From: Gammaproteobacteria bacterium
GTDB taxonomy: Bacteria; Pseudomonadota; Gammaproteobacteria; BMS3Bbin11
Direction of reading: 5' to 3'
DNA length: 7,670 bases
Assembly: GCA_030617565.1 (NCBI GenBank)
Contig: JAUWVE010000071.1
Location: 1 to 7,670, forward strand
How positions within the stretch are numbered: the stretch's first letter is position 1; every line of letters starts with the position of its first letter. The position numbers and the translations under genes were made by a program. Below the pieces are notes generated by a model. That model did not search any database. It had not been told where the DNA came from and saw only the letters and a program-made list of their open reading frames with translations. Of this stretch, positions 1 to 4,675 are shown one piece after another.

Positions 1-952
1 CGGGGGTGGCCGTCAGCAGCAGCACCCCGCGTGTCTCAAGGGCGAGCTGCTCAACCATACAGTATTCATCGCTGGCATGATCCGGTGACCAGGCCAGGTG
101 ATGCGCTTCATCAACCACCAGCAGGTCCCATTCACCTGCTACCGCCTGAGCATGTATTTCCGGGTTCTGCATCAGAAACTCAACACTGCACAGGGCCAGT
201 TGCTCGTCATGAAACAGGTTGTCTGTCAGTTCTTCATCTGTTGCTGTAAAGCAGCGTTCTTCATCAAAGATGCGAAAATGTAGATTGAAGCGACGCAGCA
301 TCTCCACCAGCCATTGATGCACCAGTGACTCCGGTACCACGATCAATACACGGCGGGCACGGCCGGTCAGCAGCTGGTGATGCAGGATCAGGCCAGCCTC
401 GATGGTTTTTCCCAGCCCTACTTCATCGGCCAGCAGTACACGCGGGGCATAGCGGTTGGCGACTTCATGTGCAATATACAACTGATGCGGTAGCAGGCTG
501 GTTCGGCAGCCGCTTAGACCAAATAGGTCGGAGTGGGCAAGGCGATTCTGATGTTGCAGGGTCTGATAGCGCAGTTCAAACCACTTATCGGGATCTACCT
601 GGTTATTAAACAGGCGTTCCGTCGGACGATTGAGCTGAATAAAGTTATCCAGTTCAGACTCGGCCAGCTCGATACTGTTGCCTTTCTCGTCCGTTCCGCT
701 ATAGGCAACCAGCCCCTGCTCTTCGCGGGTGGCAGTGACCACTATTTCGGTCCCGTCATGCCGACGGATGGAATCACCGACAGTAAACACCACACGAGAC
801 AGGGGTGCTGTCTGGCGGGAGTAAGTGCGGGTGTCGCCGGTGGCCATAAACACGATAGTGACCGTGCGTTCGTCAACGGCCATTACAGTGCCCAGCCCCA
901 TTTCCAGCTCAGCATTGCTGATACAGCGTTGCCCGGGAATAAAATCGTACAC
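1..952 (-). CDS. rapA: RNA polymerase-associated protein RapA (HepA), N-terminal 317 residues, cut by the window edge
   Basis: RapA is a Swi2/Snf2-family ATPase that binds RNA polymerase and frees it from stalled post-termination complexes. Translating the minus strand from GTG at 952 gives one uninterrupted frame to base 1. The first ~110 residues are the small-barrel N-terminal region, beginning VYDFIPGQRCISNAELEMG (GTG read as Met) and resembling the start of E. coli RapA. The helicase core follows: TSLLPHQLYIAHEV, motif I DEVGLGKT at residues 176-183 (K182 binds ATP), a VPESLVHQWLVEMLRRFNL block, motif II DEAHHL from residue 281, and motif III LLLTATP ending at residue 317. E. coli RapA is 968 residues, so about two thirds lies beyond the left edge. 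GTG was chosen because a TAAGG ribosome-binding site lies 10 nt upstream and the N-terminus then matches the family. The family call is secure; nothing can be said of the C-terminal half. Confidence 0.95.
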   Translation of the reverse strand, partial: MYDFIPGQRCISNAELEMGLGTVMAVDERTVTIVFMATGDTRTYSRQTAPLSRVVFTVGDSIRRHDGTEIVVTATREEQGLVAYSGTDEKGNSIELAESELDNFIQLNRPTERLFNNQVDPDKWFELRYQTLQHQNRLAHSDLFGLSGCRTSLLPHQLYIAHEVANRYAPRVLLADEVGLGKTIEAGLILHHQLLTGRARRVLIVVPESLVHQWLVEMLRRFNLHFRIFDEERCFTATDEELTDNLFHDEQLALCSVEFLMQNPEIHAQAVAGEWDLLVVDEAHHLAWSPDHASDEYCMVEQLALETRGVLLLTATP

Positions 953-962
953 GAGAGAGTTA

Positions 963-967
963 CCTTA
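963..967 (-). promoter_or_regulatory. Ribosome binding site of rapA (TAAGG)
   Basis: TAAGG on the minus strand sits 10 nt before the GTG at 952. It decides the start: the next in-frame ATG is about 17 codons further in and would remove conserved N-terminal residues. Confidence 0.6.
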
Positions 968-977
968 AAGAGATTTA

Positions 978-995
978 TTGACGGAAGCCCGTCAA
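978..995 (-). promoter_or_regulatory. Perfect 7-bp stem-loop in the rapA leader
   Basis: TTGACGG and CCGTCAA form a perfect 7-bp stem around a 4-base loop (GCTT on the minus strand). If transcription starts about 7 bases after the TATAAT box at 1011-1016, the hairpin would begin within roughly ten bases of the 5' end of rapA mRNA. Such 5' hairpins can protect mRNA from decay or tune translation. No run of T follows it on the minus strand, so it does not look like an intrinsic terminator. The structure is seen in the sequence; its role is inferred. Confidence 0.5.
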
Positions 996-1010
996 AAGAG
1001 CGTGGCGCAT

Positions 1011-1016
1011 ATTATA
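1011..1016 (-). promoter_or_regulatory. Candidate -10 box of the rapA promoter (TATAAT)
   Basis: A perfect TATAAT lies on the minus strand 59 bases before the rapA GTG, giving an untranslated leader of about 50 bases. No good TTGACA-like -35 box is found 15-19 bases upstream, so the promoter may be activator-dependent or the match may be chance. Its place between the 1044-1203 repeat element and rapA suggests rapA has its own promoter rather than depending on the tlpA-like operon. Confidence 0.45.
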
Positions 1017-1043
1017 GCGCAGTATGAAATTAAAAAGCGGGTT

Positions 1044-1203
1044 AACCGCCAAGGCGCTAAGGACGCAAAGGAGTTCTTTTCAGATTGTCCGTGCTATCCA
1101 TTTTTGGCCACCACACCATCAATTTTTACAACCAGTTCTAGAGTGAATCAGTCATACACTTAGAGAAGTTGGTTTTCTTTGCGTCCTTTGCACCTTGGCG
1201 GTT
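1044..1203. repeat. 160-bp intergenic element with 27-bp imperfect inverted ends (MITE-like or palindromic repeat)
   Basis: The left arm (1044-1070, starting AACCGCCAAGGCGCTAAGG) and the reverse complement of the right arm (1177-1203) agree at 25 of 27 positions. The arms also have internal periodicity, with successive units ending in AAGG or AAAGG. The ~106-bp interior has no credible coding sequence. The right end lies 5 bases beyond the stop codon of the tlpA-like gene and the left end is about 30 bases from the rapA TATAAT box, so it fills the gap between the two genes. Similar AACCGCCAAGG-type repeats occur between genes in many environmental proteobacterial genomes (from memory). No target-site duplication was found. 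As RNA the arms could form a long stem that might help end or stabilise transcripts of the upstream operon. Confidence 0.75.
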
Positions 1204-1208
1204 CAATA

Positions 1209-1763
1209 TCAAGGGTTCTTTTTATCAATTAACCCTTTAAGAAAACCCAGGTATTCGCCTTCATTCCACGGCCGGCCGCCAAGCGCGATATATCGCAGTT
1301 TGCCCTCCGGGTCGACGAACCAGGTTGATGGCAGGCCGCGTGGCTGCCAGCGCGCGGTGACTATGCCGTCGCTATCCAGCAGGGTATTCATGTCAGGGGC
1401 TACGCTCCCGAGAAAGTCGAATACTGTGTCTTCATCCTCGGAAGTATTGACCAGCACGATAGAAAGGCCTGAATCTTTGAATTCGGAGGAGATGGCCTGA
1501 ATCGTAGGCATTTCCTTGCGGCAGGGGCCGCACCATGAGGCCCAGAAGTGCATGAAGATCCATTTGCCACGGTGTTTTGATATGTCGTAGGTTTCGCCAT
1601 TGATATCGTTCAATATCAGATCTGGCGCATCACGGCCGTCAACAGTAATGATACCCCTGGGCAATTCAGATGTGGCCGGAGATTTTGCAGTAGTCTCTGC
1701 AAAGGCCTGAGTGCCGAGTAAAAATAACAGGCCGGTAAGGAATGGGATTATTTTGCTTTGCAT
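1209..1763 (-). CDS. Exported TlpA/ResA-type thioredoxin-fold protein
   Basis: A periplasmic thiol-disulfide oxidoreductase of the TlpA/ResA group, 184 residues. A signal peptide spans about residues 1-22 (hydrophobic IIPFLTGLLFLLG, cleavage probably after AFA). The thioredoxin fold begins near residue 45 (APDLILNDINGETYDISKHRGK). The active site FWASWCGPC has the redox pair at C78 and C81, and the cis-proline is P145 in GLPSTWFVD. No other cysteine is present. Family members usually keep specific client cysteines reduced, for example in cytochrome c maturation or copper-centre assembly; no ccm or cox gene is visible here, so the client is unknown. The gene overlaps the upstream gene by 16 nt, ATG lying inside its last codons, which suggests coupled translation. 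No lipobox cysteine is seen, so it is probably soluble in the periplasm. Family call is firm; the specific role is open. Confidence 0.9.
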   Translation of the reverse strand: MQSKIIPFLTGLLFLLGTQAFAETTAKSPATSELPRGIITVDGRDAPDLILNDINGETYDISKHRGKWIFMHFWASWCGPCRKEMPTIQAISSEFKDSGLSIVLVNTSEDEDTVFDFLGSVAPDMNTLLDSDGIVTARWQPRGLPSTWFVDPEGKLRYIALGGRPWNEGEYLGFLKGLIDKKNP

Positions 1764-2323
1764 GTCAGGTTCTCAACAGTAATGATTCTTGGCTTACCGG
1801 ACTTGTCTGCACCGGTTTTGAGTGTGGCAACCAGTTTGAAAGGTTTTTCCTGCCACTCGACCACAACATTGCCGCCAACATGTTCATGCTGCCGCAGATC
1901 GCGATTCTCCGGCAGCTGTGTCCAGCCGAAGGTGGATTGATGTGCCTGGCTAAGCCCGGTTTTCTGCCACACTTCCAGCCAATCGTCTTTTTTCCAGCGT
2001 TTCATTTCTGAGCCGTCGGCGGCATAGAATTTCCAGTCGTTCAGTACCAGCCACAGTGTGTCGTAGGTTTTATTCTCCACCAAGCCGAAGATAAAGCACT
2101 TTTTGGTGATGGCATCGATGGAAGCCTGGTTGAAACCACGGCCGGTATAGAAGGCTGACAGTTGCTCAGGCGTACGTGAGCCGATGACGACAGTCAGATC
2201 TTTGTCGATGAAGCGGTTGATGCCGTCCTCAGGCTTCGCTGGAGTGGCAGAATGGCTGATTGATGATGTAAAAAATACCAGCAGGCCTGATAAACAGGCA
2301 ATTCTCGGTTTGTTTTTTATCAT
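1748..2323 (-). CDS. Conserved-looking exported protein of unknown function, operon partner of the TlpA-like protein
   Basis: I do not recognise this 191-residue protein. An N-terminal signal peptide is clear: basic MIKNKPR, a hydrophobic stretch to about residue 20, and likely cleavage after SHSA near residue 26. The mature part (~165 residues) is polar and rich in tryptophan (WLVLNDWKFY, RWKKDDWLEVW, STFGWTQLPE), with a histidine patch HEHVGG near 146-151 and a basic C-terminus. It has just two cysteines after cleavage, C76 (TKKCFIFG) and C188 (NLTCKAK), which could form one disulfide. No transmembrane segment follows the signal peptide. The gene is first in an operon with the TlpA-like gene and overlaps it by 16 nt, so a shared task in the periplasm is likely, perhaps as the thiol client. 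ATG at 2323 was chosen because it gives a proper signal peptide; no strong ribosome-binding site precedes it. Confidence 0.85.
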   Translation of the reverse strand: MIKNKPRIACLSGLLVFFTSSISHSATPAKPEDGINRFIDKDLTVVIGSRTPEQLSAFYTGRGFNQASIDAITKKCFIFGLVENKTYDTLWLVLNDWKFYAADGSEMKRWKKDDWLEVWQKTGLSQAHQSTFGWTQLPENRDLRQHEHVGGNVVVEWQEKPFKLVATLKTGADKSGKPRIITVENLTCKAK

Positions 2324-2375
2324 AAGATTTTGATTGAAGCACAGCCATCAACGTACATCAAACAGGAACCCATGC

Positions 2376-2381
2376 ATTATA
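2376..2381 (-). promoter_or_regulatory. Candidate -10 box (TATAAT) for the exported-protein/tlpA-like operon
   Basis: A perfect TATAAT on the minus strand lies 53 bases upstream of the ATG at 2323, within the 107-bp region between the divergent operon and the methyltransferase gene. No convincing -35 hexamer was found at 16-19 bases. I found no clear promoter for the plus-strand gene in the same region. Confidence 0.4.
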
Positions 2382-2430
2382 TTGCTGTCCCATCTGATAC
2401 CATGAATAGTAAATCATCAGAGAGCCTGCT

Positions 2431-3075
2431 ATGAGTTGCTGTTGCCCACATTCAAATTCCGCCAACCGTTTTTTCTCCTTTTTTGCCGGCCGCTATCGCA
2501 GGCGCTTCGAAAAGAAAGGATTTGAGCCATCGCAAAAGCAGCTGCTGCAAGGGCTGGAAAAAGCGGGCTATAAGGATGCAAGAATACTCGAAATCGGCAG
2601 CGGTGTGGGACATCTACACCAGACCCTGCTGGAGCAGGGCGCAGAATCCGCCACAGGCATAGACCTGGCATCGAAGATGATCTGTGAAGCACAGAAATGG
2701 GCAGATGAACGCGGGCTGGCTGACAGGACAACCTATATTGAAGGCGATTTCATGGAAATTACCGAAGCCGTGATGGATGCCGATGTTACTGTTCTCGATA
2801 AGGTCGTGTGTTGTTACCCCGACGCTGACGGGCTAGTCCACAAATCATTAGACAGGACAAATCGTGTCTATGCTCTCACTTATCCACGAAATCGCTGGTA
2901 TGTCCGTATGGTGATGGGGATGACAGCATGGGTGATGAAAATAATGCGCTCTGATTTCCGTAGTTATGTGCATGACCCTGAACTTATTGAGAGGTGGATA
3001 AGCGACGCAGGTTTTAACAAGGTTTACCAGAACAACAACCTGGTCTGGTTGACGCAGGTGTATGTTAAACCTTGA
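2431..3075 (+). CDS. Class I SAM-dependent methyltransferase with cysteine-rich N-terminus, substrate unknown
   Basis: A 214-residue Rossmann-fold methyltransferase. Motif I is EIGSGVG at residues 54-60; the acidic residue that binds the SAM ribose is D78 in TGIDLA; GDF at 105-107 marks the adenine-side loop; DKVVCCYPD at 123-131 occupies the motif IV position. The N-terminus is unusual: MSCCCPHSNS followed by an aromatic/basic segment (FFSFFAGRYRRRFEKKG). The C-terminal part has YPRNRWYVRM and HDPELIERWISDAGF, as I recall from a group of bacterial methyltransferases distantly like Mg-protoporphyrin O-methyltransferase (BchM) but without known substrate. No photosynthesis gene is nearby, so a BchM role is not supported. 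The start is preceded by a weak GAGAG ribosome-binding site, and the CCC-containing N-terminus fits the group. Its TGA stop lies inside a TTGA that is repeated at the far end of the MITE-like element just downstream. Confidence 0.88.
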   Translation: MSCCCPHSNSANRFFSFFAGRYRRRFEKKGFEPSQKQLLQGLEKAGYKDARILEIGSGVGHLHQTLLEQGAESATGIDLASKMICEAQKWADERGLADRTTYIEGDFMEITEAVMDADVTVLDKVVCCYPDADGLVHKSLDRTNRVYALTYPRNRWYVRMVMGMTAWVMKIMRSDFRSYVHDPELIERWISDAGFNKVYQNNNLVWLTQVYVKP

Positions 3076-3237
3076 GGGCACCTCTATATATTCATGAATA
3101 ATCATCTTGAATCCAAAAATCGCCATCTCTACGTTAAGAACCTTCGCAATAGCTAGCTATTACGTGCGTTTCTTGCCTTGATCTGGCGAATTATGAATCC
3201 AATTTGTATCATCCAGAATAAATAGAGGTGCCCTTGA
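3072..3237. mobile_element. MITE-like palindromic element (core 3076-3233) with TTGA target-site duplication
   Basis: The core begins GGGCACCTCTAT and ends with the exact inverse ATAGAGGTGCCC. It is flanked by TTGA at 3072-3075 and at 3234-3237 (the direct repeat may be read as CTTGAG), as expected of a transposition duplication. The whole element is an imperfect palindrome centred between 3154 and 3155: a perfect 14-bp palindrome AATAGCTAGCTATT occupies 3148-3161 at that centre, and the two halves match ungapped at about two thirds of positions by hand count. It encodes no transposase, so it would have to be moved in trans. The end sequence and 4-bp duplication recall IS5-group elements, but I cannot name the parent. 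The left duplication contains the stop codon of the methyltransferase gene, leaving that protein intact. The long hairpin could act as a bidirectional block between the convergent methyltransferase and tesA genes. Confidence 0.75.
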
Positions 3238-3238
3238 G

Positions 3239-3259
3239 TTTCAAGTTTCAAGTTTCAAG
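3239..3259. repeat. Heptamer tandem repeat, TTTCAAG x3
   Basis: Three perfect consecutive copies of TTTCAAG directly follow the right TTGA of the MITE-like element. The adjoining CTTGAG can pair with the TCAAG units, so a small hairpin is possible. Before the element inserted, this array would have begun just after the methyltransferase stop codon. Confidence 0.8.
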
Positions 3260-3284
3260 AGGAAAGAGAAACCTGTTTGGGACT

Positions 3285-3315
3285 GTTGTGGGAGGCGCGC
3301 CCTCGCGGCGAAAAA
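3285..3315. repeat. Degenerate REP-like palindrome
   Basis: The stretch starting TTGTGGGAGGCGCGCC and running into CTCGCGGCGAAAA resembles the TGTGGGAGC...CGCGAA pattern of REP sequences in pseudomonads and related gammaproteobacteria (from memory). Near-palindromic GAGGCGCGCCCTC lies at its core. It sits 49 bases beyond the tesA stop codon in the gap between convergent genes, a common REP location. Only one degenerate copy is present in the window, so the assignment rests on resemblance. Confidence 0.4.
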
Positions 3316-3363
3316 GCCTGGTAGATGTCCTCAGGATATCCAGCCAGATCAATTCTCCTGCAG

Positions 3364-3990
3364 CTATTCTTTTCCCAGCAGCGGCAGTAGATGCGGCCAG
3401 ACATTCTCCAATACCTGTTTCTGGCCTTCTGCTGTCGGGTGCGTTCTATCTTCCTGCATCAGGCTGGCATCATCGGCAACCTGTTCCAGTATTTTCGGCA
3501 CCAGTGGTACTTTGTATTTTTCAGACAGGCTTTGAAAAAGGGCAGCAAAGCGCGAATTGTAGAAGGCGCCATAATTCGATGGTAGACGCACCCCGGTCAG
3601 CAGTACGGCTATCCCGGCCTGCTGGCTTTTTTCAATGATCGCGGACAGGCTTTTCTCTATCTCGCTAAATGGCAGGCCGCGAAGGCCGTCATTGCCGCCG
3701 AGTGCTATGATAATAACTGAAGGTTTGTGCTGCAGCAGAGCATCATCGAGGCGGTTTAGTGCGGTGCGTGTAGTATCGCCACTGACACTGGCATTGATGA
3801 CATGGCTGTTAAAGGAATTTTCCTGTAATCGCCCTTGCAATAATGATACCCAGCCTTCATCTGTGTTAAGTCCCCAGGCTGAGCTGATACTATCACCCAG
3901 CACCAGGATGACCGGTTCATTTGCACTGGCATGAGCAGGACTACAAAGTAAAATAATCAGTGATAAAATTAATAGGAGTTGTCGTAACAT
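3364..3990 (-). CDS. tesA: TesA: periplasmic SGNH-family acyl-CoA thioesterase I / arylesterase / lysophospholipase L1
   Basis: A serine hydrolase cleaving acyl thioesters and esters, exported to the periplasm. It is 208 residues, the length of the E. coli precursor. A signal peptide covers about residues 1-23 (LLLILSLIILLCSPAHASA, cleavage after AHA or ASA). All SGNH blocks are present: GDS at 32-34 with nucleophile S34, SGDTT at 70-74 (oxyanion G71), GGND at 98-101 (oxyanion N100), and DRTHP with D181 and H184 completing the triad. The start was chosen because it gives this signal peptide; no strong ribosome-binding site precedes it. Its ATG (3990-3988) overlaps the ybbA ATG (3989-3991) head to head. 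The gene is divergent from ybbA-ybbP as in E. coli, where, as I recall, TesA has been reported to work with the YbbAP transporter. It converges on the methyltransferase gene, and no strong intrinsic terminator is seen after its stop. Confidence 0.95.
   Translation of the reverse strand: MLRQLLLILSLIILLCSPAHASANEPVILVLGDSISSAWGLNTDEGWVSLLQGRLQENSFNSHVINASVSGDTTRTALNRLDDALLQHKPSVIIIALGGNDGLRGLPFSEIEKSLSAIIEKSQQAGIAVLLTGVRLPSNYGAFYNSRFAALFQSLSEKYKVPLVPKILEQVADDASLMQEDRTHPTAEGQKQVLENVWPHLLPLLGKE
3926..3954 (+). promoter_or_regulatory. Candidate ybbA-ybbP promoter inside tesA (CTGGCA, 17 bp, TAAAAT)
   Basis: CTGGCA (4 of 6 matches to TTGACA) and TAAAAT (5 of 6 matches to TATAAT) are 17 bases apart, ending 34 bases before the ybbA ATG. 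The site lies in the signal-peptide region of tesA on the opposite strand, the only place a ybbA promoter can be because the start codons overlap. Moderate consensus matches in an AT-rich stretch, so this remains tentative. Confidence 0.35.
3974..3978 (+). promoter_or_regulatory. Ribosome binding site of ybbA (AGGAG)
   Basis: AGGAG ends 10 bases before the ATG at 3989. It supports this start even though the codon overlaps the tesA start on the other strand. Confidence 0.7.
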
Positions 3991-4675
3991 GGGTTCACAG
4001 CAGTCAGCAGGTTTTGTTCAGGCCATTCAGCTTGGTAAGCAGGTCACCACATCTGAAGGGCAATTGGTAATACTGGATGATATCAACTTTAGTATTGCTG
4101 CGGGAACTTCTGTCGCCATACTCGGTGCATCCGGCTCGGGCAAGACAACACTGCTGGGTTTGCTGGCAGGTCTTGATATTGCAAGTACAGGGCATGTAAT
4201 AATTAATGACATAGACCTTGGCGAGCTTGATGAAGATGGCCGGGCTTTGCTGCGTGCAGGTTCGGTCGGTTTTGTGTTCCAGAACTTCCAGTTGCTGAGT
4301 GGCCTGACAGCGCTGGAGAATGTGATGCTGCCGCTGGAGCTGGCAACAGCCGATAAACCGAAGGAAACTGCGAAAGATATCCTCTCGCGCGTTGGCCTTG
4401 CCGAGCGTCTGCATCATTATCCCGCTCAGCTTTCCGGTGGTGAGCAACAACGCTGTGCCATAGCCCGTGCCTTTGCTGCCCGCCCGCAAGTACTGTTCGC
4501 TGATGAGCCCACAGGTAATCTCGACCCGGTTACCGGTAAGCGCATTATCGATTTATTGTTCAAACTTAATCGCGAGCAGGGCACGACATTGATCATGGCC
4601 ACTCACGACGAGGCCTTGGCCGAAAACTGCGAAATACGTCTGCAGCTGCAGGCCGGAAAGCTGGTGAATATATAA
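3989..4675 (+). CDS. ybbA: YbbA: ABC transporter ATP-binding protein (LolD/MacB-like group)
   Basis: The cytoplasmic ATPase of the YbbAP transporter, 228 residues, a complete single nucleotide-binding domain. Motifs in order: Walker A GASGSGKT at 46-53, Q-loop FVFQNFQLLSGLT with Q98, signature LSGGEQQR at 148-155, Walker B VLFADEP at 168-174 with catalytic E173, D-loop GNLD, and switch histidine H206 in ATHD. The FQNFQLL and ADEPTGNLD wording is typical of the LolD/MacB/FtsE-like subgroup that pairs with FtsX-type permeases and drives conformational work across the periplasm. The divergent tesA and the following large permease gene make YbbA more likely than LolD. Its TAA stop shares one base with the ATG of ybbP (TAATG), indicating translational coupling and a two-subunit transporter. 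Confidence 0.95.
   Translation: MGSQQSAGFVQAIQLGKQVTTSEGQLVILDDINFSIAAGTSVAILGASGSGKTTLLGLLAGLDIASTGHVIINDIDLGELDEDGRALLRAGSVGFVFQNFQLLSGLTALENVMLPLELATADKPKETAKDILSRVGLAERLHHYPAQLSGGEQQRCAIARAFAARPQVLFADEPTGNLDPVTGKRIIDLLFKLNREQGTTLIMATHDEALAENCEIRLQLQAGKLVNI

Noticed and set aside
533..1027. Plus-strand open frame of 164 codons, plus smaller ones at 31-609
   Set aside because: They lie opposite rapA, whose minus-strand frame matches a known family end to end; the plus-strand products have no recognisable domain or start signals.
978..1163. 61-codon open frame running into the inverted-repeat element
   Set aside because: It includes the rapA leader hairpin and one repeat arm, has no ribosome-binding site, and its product is low in recognisable structure.
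2324..2430. Plus-strand promoter for the methyltransferase gene, e.g. TTGCTG-17-AATAGT
   Set aside because: Both hexamers match the consensus poorly (about 3 and 4 of 6) and alternatives are no better, so no site is called.
2431..3075. Naming the methyltransferase bchM (Mg-protoporphyrin O-methyltransferase)
   Set aside because: The resemblance is general, the N-terminus differs, and no bacteriochlorophyll genes are nearby.
3076..3233. Remnant of a transposase gene in the palindromic element
   Set aside because: Neither strand has a frame of useful length or a recognisable DDE or HTH motif; the element is non-coding.
3312..3335. Possible intrinsic terminator for tesA (short CCTG/CAGG stem then CTTTTT on the minus strand)
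   Set aside because: The stem is only 4 bp with an 11-base loop, too weak to call as a terminator.
4004..4489. Minus-strand 161-codon open frame
   Set aside because: It is antisense to ybbA, which has every ABC ATPase motif in frame; the translation is cysteine- and glutamine-rich with no fold features.
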